DNA of 35,820 nucleotides from Nocardia panacis (lineage in GTDB: Bacteria; Actinomycetota; Actinomycetes; Mycobacteriales; Mycobacteriaceae), in the NCBI RefSeq assembly GCF_003598715.1, contig NZ_QZFU01000005.1:1-35820 (forward strand), in the 5' to 3' direction. Under the pieces are notes generated by a model. That model was not told where the DNA came from and ran no database searches. It saw nothing but the letters and a program-made list of their open reading frames with translations. Positions 6,825 to 14,435 of the stretch are shown here, one piece after another (position 1 is the stretch's first letter; each line of letters opens with the position of its first letter). Both the position numbers and the translations under genes were made by a program.

Positions 6825-7754
6825 TCAGCTCCATTCGGGGTCGATCCGATGGAGCATGATCTCGAGCCATTCCGCGCGCTGGAACTCGGCAGGCAGCACG
6901 GCAACCCCTGCTGAAGCTTCCCGCACCGCTTCGGCCTGGCGACCGAGTAGCGCCAACACCACACCCCGTTGCACACCCCAGAACCCTTCCACGTACCAGT
7001 AGCCGTGCCGGGGCGGCTCGAGCCCGTCCGTCAACTCGGCAGCGCGATCCGCTTTGTGCAGCGCCCGAACCGCGCGGTGTGCGTCACCTTCGGCCGCAAG
7101 TAACTCGGCCTGCTGGTACCGGTCATAGGCAGGCAACACTGGATGCGCCCCCGGTACATGGATGGCTGCGTCGGTCACGTCGAGAGCGCGCGCCAGGTCG
7201 CCCCGGTGCCACGCGGTGTAGGCCAGGAACGACAGGGCGTGCTCGAACAGTGATCCGTCGCCGGATGCCTCACCGAGCTTGGCGGCGTCGGTGAGTGCCT
7301 TGTCCGCCAGGGTGTAGTGCCCGCCGACGTGTTCGAGCCAGCCTCGATAACAGGCCACCTCCGACGCCATCGCAGCCCCTCCCGCTGGAACCAAAGCTCT
7401 TGCCACAGTATCGATTCCACGAATGGCCGGAGTCACCAGCACCGCGCCCACCTGGTCCTCCAGGTGACGAGTCCGCTCGAGGATCACCGCAAGGTCCTCA
7501 GTCGCGGAGCTACCCACCGATGCGGGTTCGGAGATGGCGGCGGCCAGTCGGTCCACGTCCAATACCGGATCGTTCCCGAGCACCTCGCGATAGGCCCGAA
7601 CGACATCGATTGGCACAGGACGTTTTTCGTTCTCGATCTGGGACAGGTAGCTGGGGCTGAAGTGGGTTCGCGCGGCCATCTTGCGCAGGCCGATACCGGC
7701 GACAACGCGCAGCTCACGGAGCAGAGGGCCGGTCACATCCGATTCTGCGAACAC
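6825..7754 (-). CDS. XRE regulator with helical repeat C-terminus
   Basis: The protein has 309 residues. Residues about 10-60 form an XRE-type helix-turn-helix (LRKMAARTHFSPSYLSQIEN is the core). The rest is an all-helical region with TPR-like pairs, such as YTLADKALTDAAKLGEASGD and GDLARALDVTDAA. This architecture is frequent in actinobacterial regulators that sense a peptide or partner protein. The GTG start at 7754 overlaps a pair of GAACAC repeats, and a GTG six codons later is an alternative. It is divergent from a small acidic protein and a small membrane protein and lies at the cargo end of the element. I infer autoregulation and a role in accessory genes, not the element's main repressor. 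Confidence 0.8.
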   Translation of the reverse strand: MFAESDVTGPLLRELRVVAGIGLRKMAARTHFSPSYLSQIENEKRPVPIDVVRAYREVLGNDPVLDVDRLAAAISEPASVGSSATEDLAVILERTRHLEDQVGAVLVTPAIRGIDTVARALVPAGGAAMASEVACYRGWLEHVGGHYTLADKALTDAAKLGEASGDGSLFEHALSFLAYTAWHRGDLARALDVTDAAIHVPGAHPVLPAYDRYQQAELLAAEGDAHRAVRALHKADRAAELTDGLEPPRHGYWYVEGFWGVQRGVVLALLGRQAEAVREASAGVAVLPAEFQRAEWLEIMLHRIDPEWS

Positions 7755-7764
7755 CTGTGAACAC
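7749..7764. promoter_or_regulatory. Direct repeat GAACAC over the XRE start
   Basis: Two copies of GAACAC start ten bases apart (7749 and 7759), about one helical turn, and overlap the start codon region of the XRE gene. This spacing and place suggest a self-repression site, but no binding data support it. Confidence 0.3.
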
Positions 7765-7810
7765 TAACCGCCTTCAGTCACCACCACATCACGACGAAGC
7801 TCAGCACAAC

Positions 7811-7860
7811 CCCGCCGCTGGGACGCGACCGCAACCCCTCCCGGTCTCCTCAGCGGCGGG
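7811..7860 (+). promoter_or_regulatory. Leader stem-loop before the 81-residue gene
   Basis: CCCGCCGCTG (7811-7820) and CAGCGGCGGG (7851-7860) are complementary 10-base arms with a 30-base loop. The structure ends about 20 bases before the GGGGG ribosome-binding site of the small rightward gene, so it might influence its translation. High GC makes chance pairing possible. Confidence 0.3.
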
Positions 7861-7891
7861 TGCCCACCAATCCAACCGAAGGGGGCCGGTG

Positions 7892-8137
7892 ATGGACGTA
7901 CCCGCACGACGTAACGACGAAGACCTCCGCAAGCTGGCACTGGCGCAGGACGACGACGAGCCGTGCTATCTCCAGCACGCGGATGGCACGTGGTCGGCGG
8001 TCGGGCCGGACGGATGGCCGGTCAACCCTGACGAATACGCCGAACTCCACGCCGATGCTCTGTCGGCGATTGCGGCGGCGTCCCTGGCAGTGGTCGACGT
8101 GGAGCCAACCTGGGTAAAGGACAACGAAATTCAATGA
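7892..8137 (+). CDS. Small acidic protein, unknown
   Basis: The protein has 81 residues and is soluble and acidic. YLQHADGTWSAVGPDGWPVN in the middle suggests a small beta hairpin, followed by an alanine-rich helix. No family is recognised. The start is chosen at the ATG preceded by GGGGGCC; the frame is open further upstream but without a good ribosome-binding site. Its TGA stop overlaps the start of the next small gene (ATGA), so the two are coupled. Being divergent from an XRE regulator, the pair may work with it, as DUF397-type partners do in other actinobacteria, though no DUF397 signature is seen. Confidence 0.6.
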   Translation: MDVPARRNDEDLRKLALAQDDDEPCYLQHADGTWSAVGPDGWPVNPDEYAELHADALSAIAAASLAVVDVEPTWVKDNEIQ

Positions 8138-8310
8138 ACGAAGGATGGATAACGCTCGGGTGGGTGGTCGTGTTCGGCCTGCCCCTGGGTGTCGTGCTGG
8201 CGGTGATCCTCTGGCCCGAGCGCATTCCGAAAGATCGCACGGTGCAGGCAATCCGCCGGCGGATCGAGGACGAGGACGGGCAACCGCCGGCCGCTGGCTC
8301 CAGTTGCTGA
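8134..8310 (+). CDS. Small single-span membrane protein
   Basis: The protein has 58 residues. Residues about 6-27 (ITLGWVVVFGLPLGVVLAVI) form one hydrophobic span. A basic and then acidic cytoplasmic tail follows (WPERIPKDRTVQAIRRRIED). Start ATG 8134 overlaps the stop of the previous gene by four bases, which supports it as a real coupled gene although it is short. Function is unknown. Small membrane proteins at the cargo end of elements are sometimes toxins or effectors, but nothing in the sequence proves that. Confidence 0.6.
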   Translation: MNEGWITLGWVVVFGLPLGVVLAVILWPERIPKDRTVQAIRRRIEDEDGQPPAAGSSC

Positions 8311-8460
8311 GCGGGCCGACGCGCACCGCTCTTCAGCTGACTCGCTAGGCACGCGAGACCTTTCGGTGCTCGCCTACGTGCGGCGCGGCACAGACAAACT
8401 CGCCCATTTCGCCAAGTGGGCGAACGTCAAGATCTGACGACGCGAAGCAGGGTCGTGATC

Positions 8461-9255
8461 TCACGTCCTTGTAGGCGAAGTCTCTTCCAGGTACACCACG
8501 TGGTGTGCGACGAAGTCCTCTACCCGCTGCATCCGGTCGGCGAGCGTGACTCGGTTCATTGGAGAGCTTGCGCGCCCGCGCCACTCCGGAATGTCCAGCT
8601 CACACGTCATATCGAATCGGACGCGGTGGTCAGGTTCAGTGTCGGAATACGGCGGCTCAAGCTGAATACGCGCGACGATGAGGCCGTCGTCAATGTAGAA
8701 ATCGTCGTTGTTGTCGATGAGTGGCGAAACGGTTCCCCGATCAGCGACACCGCTCATCCAAACCACCCGTGAGCCGAACAAGTGGTGGTGTCGATGACGG
8801 TCGAGACGTGCGAGCTCGTGCACCCAGTAGAGGATGTTGGACAAGTGGTCCGGCTGGGCGTTGTAGGGCTGAATACTCTCAATGTCATCTTGAGTTGCTT
8901 GGCTGAGGTCGCGAATCCTGTTGCGCTGCTTACTGAAGTCGCCCGCCGATGTCGCGATCGGGAACTGTAGAGCGCTCGCATGCGGAGGCGGATTGTGCCC
9001 CGATTCGATGGCCGCGGCAAAATAGAGCGAGTTGTCAAGCGCGGCACGGAGGTTGTGCAGCCATTCGCTGAATAGAATGCTGACCTCGACTGGTATCGGA
9101 TCGCCGGTGATCACCGTGACGAGGTAGCTTCCCTCGTCTTCCTCATCGAAGCTGAGTCGCCTCGGCTCGGCGTCGATATAGGCGCTCCACACTTTGGCAA
9201 TCGCATCTCGATGTTCAGCCGCGCGCCGAACCCGAGCATGTGCTCCTTCGAACAT
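8461..9255 (-). CDS. Unknown protein, possible element cargo
   Basis: The protein has 264 residues and no signal peptide. The middle contains EVSILFSEWLHNLRAALDNSLYFAAAIE, a helical pattern I have seen in many unannotated bacterial proteins. It is followed by ILYWVHELARLDRHRHHHLFG and then a C-terminal beta-rich half. The start is firm: ATG 9255 is preceded by GGAGGAGGA. It stands apart from the leftward polycistron by about 100 bases and has its own strong ribosome-binding site, so it is probably expressed separately. This is typical of cargo genes such as defence or metabolic functions. I do not recognise the family. Confidence 0.65.
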   Translation of the reverse strand: MFEGAHARVRRAAEHRDAIAKVWSAYIDAEPRRLSFDEEDEGSYLVTVITGDPIPVEVSILFSEWLHNLRAALDNSLYFAAAIESGHNPPPHASALQFPIATSAGDFSKQRNRIRDLSQATQDDIESIQPYNAQPDHLSNILYWVHELARLDRHRHHHLFGSRVVWMSGVADRGTVSPLIDNNDDFYIDDGLIVARIQLEPPYSDTEPDHRVRFDMTCELDIPEWRGRASSPMNRVTLADRMQRVEDFVAHHVVYLEETSPTRT

Positions 9256-9358
9256 TCGAGTCCTCCTCCGATGAATATGGGAGCGTGCATACCAACAAGA
9301 TCGCAGCGAACCGTCTGACTGCTACGGACTACGCGAACGCAAGCGCATCCGGCCGGAC

Positions 9359-9655
9359 TCAGACCGCCGGCAGAATTGAATCGTCAGGCCCGACCGCGTA
9401 AGCGGCGGCCCGCAGCGCACGGTCCTGCGGGATGGCCCCGACCACTCGGTCGGCCCGTGCGGTGTGGCCGTCGAGCATCCAGGCAGGGAGGGTCACGGGT
9501 TGGCCATGGCGGGCGTTGCGCAGCTGCTCGGAAAGCCAGCCGCCCTCGCTGTGCCCACGCGGGTCCGGCCGGGCGTGCACGGAGCGGATCTCCGCGCACG
9601 CCCATTCGTACAGACCAGGCCGTGTATTGCCGCGAGCGGCAACGAGCCTAGGCAC
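9359..9655 (-). CDS. Small unknown element protein
   Basis: The protein has 98 residues with no recognised family. It contains WLSEQLRNARHGQPVTLPAW and AIPQDRALRAAAYAVGPDDS. The GTG start overlaps the stop of the preceding gene by eight bases, so it is translationally coupled as the last member of the long leftward polycistron. Codon use is consistent with its neighbours. Confidence 0.5.
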   Translation of the reverse strand: MPRLVAARGNTRPGLYEWACAEIRSVHARPDPRGHSEGGWLSEQLRNARHGQPVTLPAWMLDGHTARADRVVGAIPQDRALRAAAYAVGPDDSILPAV

Positions 9656-9989
9656 TGGGCCTATCCCAGCGGGCGCGGGCGGCCCGCTGAGCCTTCAGCG
9701 AGCGCTGAGACAGGGCCGGGGGCTCGGGCTCGACCTGTTTCAGCAACCGCGCCAGGGCAGCCTCAAGCAAGCGCAGCTCCGCGGACAGCTTCAGACGTAG
9801 TTTCGTGTCCTCGGTGCCCGAAAACTGTGCGTCCAGGGCCGTTTTCCGGTCGATATTGGACGCGATCAGCTCCAGCACGGTGCGCTCGCGCTCAGTCCAC
9901 TCGATCGGTTGGCCGAGGCGAGCGCCCACGGCGTCTAGCTCGGCATTCAGGGCCGCCAGCAGCTTGCGGGCGGCGGGGCTGTGGCGCAT
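9648..9989 (-). CDS. Coiled-coil element protein, unknown
   Basis: The protein has 113 residues and is strongly helical. The central heptad-like part (ELDAVGARLG, then AELRLLEAALARLLKQVE) predicts a coiled coil, and the tail KAQRAARARW is basic. No family is recognised. Similar small helical proteins occur in phage and satellite genomes, for instance near terminase small subunits, but I see no HTH. The upstream 154 bases contain a stable hairpin (10114-10137), so expression may differ from the rest of the operon. Confidence 0.55.
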   Translation of the reverse strand: MRHSPAARKLLAALNAELDAVGARLGQPIEWTERERTVLELIASNIDRKTALDAQFSGTEDTKLRLKLSAELRLLEAALARLLKQVEPEPPALSQRSLKAQRAARARWDRPSA

Positions 9990-10113
9990 CGGATTTCCTC
10001 TCGATCGTCGGTGAGCGGTCCGTCAGGGCGAAGTGTGCGGGATGCGTGCAGCCGTCGGAATCTGCAGAGCGTCCCGCTGTTCCGTGGCCCCGGCGGGAGG
10101 GCTCCCCCGCCCT

Positions 10114-10137
10114 GGGGTCCGGGCTGGGCCGGACCCC
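10114..10137 (-). terminator. Intercistronic hairpin in the leftward operon
   Basis: GGGGTCCGG and CCGGACCCC form a perfect 9-bp stem with a 6-base loop, in the 154-base gap between the 55-residue gene and the coiled-coil gene. There is no T-run after it, so it could be an RNA-processing or attenuation site rather than a terminator. Confidence 0.4.
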
Positions 10138-10143
10138 GGCTGG

Positions 10144-10311
10144 TCAGTGGTTGAACGCGGAGCCGTCGCGGACCTTGTTCAGGAATGTGATCTGGGCTGC
10201 GGTCGAGTTCGGTCCGGGCTGGGCGAGCGAGTCGAGGTATTCCTGTAGGGCGGTGATGAACTCGCTCATCAACGGTCCCTGGATCGTGGAGCGTGGTATC
10301 GGTGTGGACAT
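10144..10311 (-). CDS. Small element protein, unknown
   Basis: The protein has 55 residues. MSEFITALQEYLDSLAQPGP forms an amphipathic helix, and the rest is short and polar. Start ATG 10311 is preceded by GGAGC at a good distance and lies 11 bases after the stop of the upstream 303-residue gene. No family is recognised. Confidence 0.55.
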   Translation of the reverse strand: MSTPIPRSTIQGPLMSEFITALQEYLDSLAQPGPNSTAAQITFLNKVRDGSAFNH

Positions 10312-10322
10312 GGGTACAGCTC

Positions 10323-11234
10323 CTATCGGACTCGGGCGCCGAACGGATCGAACCGCGGCGGTGTGGTCGGCTGGATCGGTCGGCGGTGGTCGCGCTCGGC
10401 TGCGGGGGTCTCGCTGCGACCGGTGGCGCGGTCGGCCCAGAGCCGTTGCAGCCGCGGCCGTGTCGGTATCCACAGCTGCGCCCCGTGGGTAATCGCCCAC
10501 AGCAGCAGCGCCGGACCGGGCTCGGGCCAAGGCGCGGTATCACCTTCGGCTGCACCGAATCCGGTATCGACGCTGATCGGCGTCCGCCACGTGGGCCACA
10601 CCTGATCGAGGTTGGACAGGTAGAGATCGCTGGCGATCGGGTCGGCCGACCACGCGGGGCGAGCGGAGTTGATCGCGTCGCGGTCGTAGCTGGCCATGAC
10701 GGCGTTCTGCGCGGCGCGTAGCCGCTGGTGCGTGTCCCAGCCATTGGCGAGGGCGGCCCACGCTTTCGCGGTGTCTCCACCGATGCGCACAGCGATCTCG
10801 ACATCGGTCACGCCGTCGAGGGTGCCCACTGCCTTGGTGGCGTCGGCCACGACACGCTGTAGCCGCGTGTGCAGCGCGGCGAGGATATCGTCTACGGCCC
10901 CGGTGATGAGCGCGGCGCATTTCTCGGTGGCGCGCTTGTGGAGATCGTGCAGCGCGGCGACCGCGGCATCGTGGGCAATGGTCGCGGTCGCGGTGTCACG
11001 AACCCGGGCGGCGTAGTCGTCGGGGATGACTCCCGCGGCGATGATCTGCTCATCGGTGTCGGCCAGGTGCGGCCGAGCTGGCTCGAGCTGTGCCCGTTGC
11101 CGATTGGCTTGCTGGGCAACGGCTTCGGCCTCGAGGTATCCGGGCAGAGTTTCGACGACGGCGCGTAGCTCGCGGTTGCGGTGCTGCGCGGGCAGCGGCG
11201 GCGCAACGAACTGCGGCAGCAGGGGCGCGCTCAC
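10323..11234 (-). CDS. Large unknown element protein
   Basis: The protein has 303 residues. The first 170 are mainly helical and alanine-rich (for example RELRAVVETLPGYLEAEAVA and DDILAALHTRLQRVVADATK). The C-terminal part is richer in Trp and Pro (WPTWRTPISVDTGFG, ALLLWAITHGAQLWIPTRPR). There is no signal peptide or membrane span. The GTG start overlaps the previous stop in a GTGA arrangement. No known family is recognised. It is the second largest protein of the polycistron, so it is likely important for the element, perhaps in replication or in an interaction with a helper phage; that is speculation. Confidence 0.6.
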   Translation of the reverse strand: MSAPLLPQFVAPPLPAQHRNRELRAVVETLPGYLEAEAVAQQANRQRAQLEPARPHLADTDEQIIAAGVIPDDYAARVRDTATATIAHDAAVAALHDLHKRATEKCAALITGAVDDILAALHTRLQRVVADATKAVGTLDGVTDVEIAVRIGGDTAKAWAALANGWDTHQRLRAAQNAVMASYDRDAINSARPAWSADPIASDLYLSNLDQVWPTWRTPISVDTGFGAAEGDTAPWPEPGPALLLWAITHGAQLWIPTRPRLQRLWADRATGRSETPAAERDHRRPIQPTTPPRFDPFGARVR

Positions 11235-11461
11235 TTGCTGGCCCCGTTCCGGTTGCCGAATCGCTTGGCCAGTTGTTCCTGGGCCTGCTGCGATGCGGCC
11301 TGCCGTGACGGCTGCGGGGCAGGTGCGGAACCAGACGCGTTGCCGTCGGGTGCGGAATCCGGTTCGCGCACTGCGGCGGTGAAGCTGGCGAATTCCTTGT
11401 CGTCCATGCTGGCGACGTAGGCGCTTACCGCGTCGGTCAGGATGCTCGGGTCTGCGGCCAT
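11231..11461 (-). CDS. Small unknown element protein
   Basis: The protein has 76 residues. The N-terminal half is helical (ILTDAVSAYVASMDDKEFAS). The C-terminal half is rich in Ala, Pro, Gln and Ser and ends in a basic stretch (AKRFGNRNGASK). ATG 11461 has AAGGA upstream. It overlaps the upstream HTH gene by 25 bases and the downstream gene by four. No family is recognised. Confidence 0.55.
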   Translation of the reverse strand: MAADPSILTDAVSAYVASMDDKEFASFTAAVREPDSAPDGNASGSAPAPQPSRQAASQQAQEQLAKRFGNRNGASK

Positions 11462-11865
11462 GGTGGGTGTTCCTTCCGGGCTCGGGCGTATTCGGTGACG
11501 GTGCCCCGGTGGAAGATCCACTCGCGTCCGATCCGCTGGCCGTCGAGATCGGCGGCCAGGCGGCGGACGTGGCGTGCAGTGCATTCGAGGATGGTTGCGG
11601 CCTCGGGGGTACCGATCATTTCCGAGTCTTGCTGAGCCGCTTCGGGTTCCGGTCCGTCAGCGGACATGCGGGCGCGTAGCTCGGCGTCGAGGCGGTCATG
11701 TAGTCGGCGCAGCCAGGCGGGGATGGGTGCGCCGATGCGGCGGCGGTAGTGCAGTTGCTCGGCGACGGCAAACCGGCAGTCGCGCAGCTCCTTGAGGCTG
11801 AGGCCGACGGCCGGGTGATCCGTGGTCAAAATGACCACGGATGGCGCTGACGGCTCGGCGGTCAT
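11437..11865 (-). CDS. HTH (excisionase-type) DNA-binding protein
   Basis: The protein has 142 residues. The C-terminal 55 residues read IGTPEAATILECTARHVRRL followed by GREWIFHRGTVTEYARAR. This is the winged-helix pattern of excisionase/MerR-like helix_turn_helix_17 proteins. The N-terminal part is helical and may dimerise. Its ATG overlaps the preceding stop (ATGA). It is probably a regulator or architectural DNA-binding protein of the element. A second, smaller protein of the same general type begins the polycistron at 15494, so one may act in excision and the other in transcription. Confidence 0.7.
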   Translation of the reverse strand: MTAEPSAPSVVILTTDHPAVGLSLKELRDCRFAVAEQLHYRRRIGAPIPAWLRRLHDRLDAELRARMSADGPEPEAAQQDSEMIGTPEAATILECTARHVRRLAADLDGQRIGREWIFHRGTVTEYARARKEHPPWPQTRAS

Positions 11866-12032
11866 GGCGTCCGCTCCTCCGGCCGGGCGCGGCGTGCTTC
11901 GCGGCGGCGCTGGTATCCGGCGGCCCGCTTCGCTTTCGCCTTGTGCCGATGGGTGGGCCAGATGTGGCCGCGAGCGCGGGGCATCGGCGGAGCGAACGGC
12001 TTGCCGGACGCGGGGCTGGTGATGAGTTCCAT
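11862..12032 (-). CDS. Small basic protein
   Basis: The protein has 56 residues and is very basic in the second half (THRHKAKAKRAAGYQRRREA), which suggests nucleic-acid binding. ATG 12032 has AAGGAG 11 bases upstream. Its stop overlaps the next start. No family is recognised. Confidence 0.55.
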   Translation of the reverse strand: MELITSPASGKPFAPPMPRARGHIWPTHRHKAKAKRAAGYQRRREARRARPEERTP

Positions 12033-12064
12033 GGGTGTGTTCGTCTCCTTACCGTGGTGGGTAG

Positions 12065-12334
12065 TCATGGCCGCGTGCCGTTCGCCCAGCGCTCCAGCCG
12101 CTCCAGGCCATCGCGAATGTGGGCCTCGCCCTGATCGATCCGCGCTTGCATCGCCGCGATGCGGATTTCCGCGGCGGCGGTGCGAGCGCGCGACTCGGCG
12201 GTCTCGCGATTCAGTTCGGCGAGCACCTGCTCTATCTCTGCCTCGGTGCATTCACACCACCGCTTCTCCAGCCTCGGCCACGTGATCGCGTCCAGGCGAC
12301 GTTCGCGGTCCGGGGTGATGGGGTCGTGGGTCAT
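12065..12334 (-). CDS. Small coiled-coil protein
   Basis: The protein has 89 residues. A long helix runs from about residue 30 to 85 (EAEIEQVLAELNRETAESRA, then RIAAMQARIDQGEAHIRDGL), probably a coiled coil. The start ATG overlaps the stop of the ATPase gene (ATGA), so its production is tied to that of the ATPase and it may be a partner of it. No family is recognised. Confidence 0.55.
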   Translation of the reverse strand: MTHDPITPDRERRLDAITWPRLEKRWCECTEAEIEQVLAELNRETAESRARTAAAEIRIAAMQARIDQGEAHIRDGLERLERWANGTRP

Positions 12335-14073
12335 GCCGCGCCGCTTCCAGAGGCGAGGCGGTACAGGGTCCTGTCACCTTCCGGGCGGGTCGCGATCATG
12401 CCCTCAGTCGCAAGAGATTCGAGGGCCGCGGCAAGCCCCGGCCTGGTCTCTCGGGAGAGGTTGCGGCGCATCTCTCGTGCGCTCATTTCGTCGTGTGCGG
12501 AAAGTAGCTGGATTGCTTTTCCGCGTGCACGCTCGACCGCTGCGCCGTGAACAGGGCCAGGGACACGGGACACGCGGGACACACCGCCCTCTGTGCTGGT
12601 CACAGGCGTTTCAGTAGGGACACTGTGCAAGGACACGTGTCCCTGCACCGCCACCGCCGTCGTGTCCCGTGTCCCGCCTCCGTGTCCCTCGGGGACACAC
12701 TTGTTATCGCTGCTAGACATGGGTTTTTCGGTGTCGTGTCCCTCGTGTCCCTGTTTTCGGGCGTAGACGGTTTTCCCGTCCGTTTCCAACTCGACCACGT
12801 CGCCGCGTTCCATCAGCTCGGCGATAGCTGGACCGAAGTTGTCGCGGATGTCCACCTTCAACTTTCGGTGCAACTCCGAGCGCGGGAGAGATCCCTTGTC
12901 CAGCCAGTAGAGGATGCGGTCACAGGCGCGCTGAAACTTGCGGTCGCCGATGACCTCGTCGCGCTCGGCACTGGCCAGGGCGCGGGCATGATTCGCGCGG
13001 CGGACCTGCTCCCGGGAGGCGGCCTGGACGCGGGCGCGTGTGTGGTTGGACATCGCCATCACGACTCCGGCCAGATACCAGTCCTCCTCGCTGACCTCGG
13101 TCCGCCCGTCCAAGGCCATCAAGGCGGCGGCCACCTTCACCCGTGTCAGAAGCGCGTGCCCGTCGAGCGCATCCGGTTCGCCGTCGCGGCCGCGCAGCCG
13201 GACCAACCGGGCCGTGTCGATCGCTTCCCGGGCCTCGTCGGGAATGACAAGGTCTCCTGGTTTCCAATTCGGCCGGGGCATCCGCACCACCCATTGCGCG
13301 GGCTCGGTGGGGGCGGTGTCGGGGGCATCCGGGTCCGTGACCGGCATCCACAAGAACCGTTGCGGAGTGCCACCGTCCGCGCCGCCGAGCAAGGCTTGCG
13401 CGCGCAACGGCTGCACACCGACGACGAAGCACGCGCGGTAGCTGTGGCCCGCGACAACGGTCCGAGTCTCCTTGCGAGCATTGTTGAAACCAATCTGCTC
13501 ACCCGAGTACAGCTTGCGCAACTCGCCCTCGAGCGTGGAGCCGCTACGGCTGAACAGGGCGGCAACGGTGTCGATCTCGGGTGCGCCGAAGATGGCGCGG
13601 TCGCGGGAATTCAGCTCCTGGTCATCGATCCCCGCTGGCCGAAATGTGCGGGCGATGCCTTCGCCCGACCCGAGCGGGAACTCCTCGATATCGACCATAG
13701 TGAGCCCGTGCGGGTCGTAGCTGCACACCACCGCATCCCGAGCGGATCCCTCACATGCTCCCTTGCCGCCACCGGACGGCCCGACCAAGGCAGTGAACAG
13801 GTTGAGCGACATTCGTCCACCCACGACCGGCGGCAGGGTCACCGTGGGCGGTACCGCGGCGACTGTGCGCGCCAGGATGACGCCCAGTACACCCCACGGT
13901 CCGGCCCGCCGTGCGCGAGCGAACTCCCGCACGTGGGTCAGAACCTTTCGGGAGGCCCAGAACTCCTCGATCACATCGACGCTGGACGGCCCAGCCTCCC
14001 CCTGACCTTCTCCGGCCTCGTCGAGAAGGTAAGCATCCTCGGCCACAGCGGGTTTCACCTCGCAGTGGGTCAC
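12331..14073 (-). CDS. DUF3987-like replication ATPase/helicase
   Basis: The protein has 580 residues. LFTALVGPSGGGKGACEGSA (about 93-110) contains a Walker A motif with Gly where Ser/Thr is usual. Acidic strands (LTMVDIEEFPLGSGEG, RAIFGAPEIDTVAA) and an arginine/lid region follow. This matches the DUF3987-like ATPases found in phage and mobile elements, often fused or paired with primases. The C-terminal 100 residues form a winged-helix-like domain (SAREMRRNLSRETRPGLAAA). A hydrophilic linker at about residues 440-505 is encoded by the GGGACAC repeat array. The GTG start overlaps the previous stop (GTGA). It probably drives element replication; no primase catalytic motif was seen. Confidence 0.7.
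   Translation of the reverse strand: MTHCEVKPAVAEDAYLLDEAGEGQGEAGPSSVDVIEEFWASRKVLTHVREFARARRAGPWGVLGVILARTVAAVPPTVTLPPVVGGRMSLNLFTALVGPSGGGKGACEGSARDAVVCSYDPHGLTMVDIEEFPLGSGEGIARTFRPAGIDDQELNSRDRAIFGAPEIDTVAALFSRSGSTLEGELRKLYSGEQIGFNNARKETRTVVAGHSYRACFVVGVQPLRAQALLGGADGGTPQRFLWMPVTDPDAPDTAPTEPAQWVVRMPRPNWKPGDLVIPDEAREAIDTARLVRLRGRDGEPDALDGHALLTRVKVAAALMALDGRTEVSEEDWYLAGVVMAMSNHTRARVQAASREQVRRANHARALASAERDEVIGDRKFQRACDRILYWLDKGSLPRSELHRKLKVDIRDNFGPAIAELMERGDVVELETDGKTVYARKQGHEGHDTEKPMSSSDNKCVPEGHGGGTRDTTAVAVQGHVSLHSVPTETPVTSTEGGVSRVSRVPGPVHGAAVERARGKAIQLLSAHDEMSAREMRRNLSRETRPGLAAALESLATEGMIATRPEGDRTLYRLASGSGAA
12560..12751. repeat. Intragenic iteron-like array of GGGACAC/GTGTCCC
   Basis: Eleven exact heptamers plus one near match (12630-12636). 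GGGACAC starts at 12560, 12567, 12576, 12617 and 12692. GTGTCCC starts at 12637, 12662, 12669, 12682, 12736 and 12745. They lie inside the ATPase gene in both orientations. Relative to that gene's codons they fall in all three phases, giving different peptides (QGH, GTR, RDT, CVP, VSR, SVP). A protein repeat therefore cannot explain them; the DNA itself appears selected. This is what Rep-binding iterons of an origin look like. Confidence 0.75.
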
Positions 14074-14435
14074 TGGCCACCACCGCCCAGGGTGGCCTCG
14101 GCGTGGTCGCGGGACTCGGCGAGCGTGCGCCGGAAGTCGTGACCGGGCGCGGTCGCGTCGAGCACTTCCAGCAATGGCGCGAGGATGTTCCGCACCAGCA
14201 GCGACAGCGCACCGGCCGCCACATACCCGAAATAGTCGGGGTCCAAGGCGGCGGCCCATTCGGTGCCGATACGGTCCAACTCGGCGTTATCGCTTGCGGC
14301 AGCAGCCATCTGGTACATGAGCCGCGTCGCGTCGGCCTGCATCCTGGCCACATCCACAACGGATTTCGGCGCGCCATCCTCACCGAGGATCATGATGCGG
14401 TCGGGGATGTCGTTGTTGTCCGGGCGTGCGTTCAT
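14070..14435 (-). CDS. Unknown element protein
   Basis: The protein has 121 residues. After a polar start (NNDIPDRIMILGEDGAPKSV) it is mainly helical (DVARMQADATRLMYQMAAAA, GYVAAGALSLLVRNILAPLL). One segment is hydrophobic enough to sit at a protein interface or membrane. ATG 14435 overlaps the preceding stop, and its own stop overlaps the ATPase start, so it is tightly coupled to the replication gene. No family is recognised. Confidence 0.55.
   Translation of the reverse strand: MNARPDNNDIPDRIMILGEDGAPKSVVDVARMQADATRLMYQMAAAASDNAELDRIGTEWAAALDPDYFGYVAAGALSLLVRNILAPLLEVLDATAPGHDFRRTLAESRDHAEATLGGGGQ

Noticed and set aside
12560..12751. A CRISPR array
   Set aside because: The repeated unit is seven bases, occurs in both orientations with irregular spacing and lies in coding sequence. 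No cas genes are present.
12547..14142. A 531-codon rightward open frame opposite the element ATPase
   Set aside because: Shadow of the Walker A-containing ATPase gene, with no family features or ribosome-binding site.
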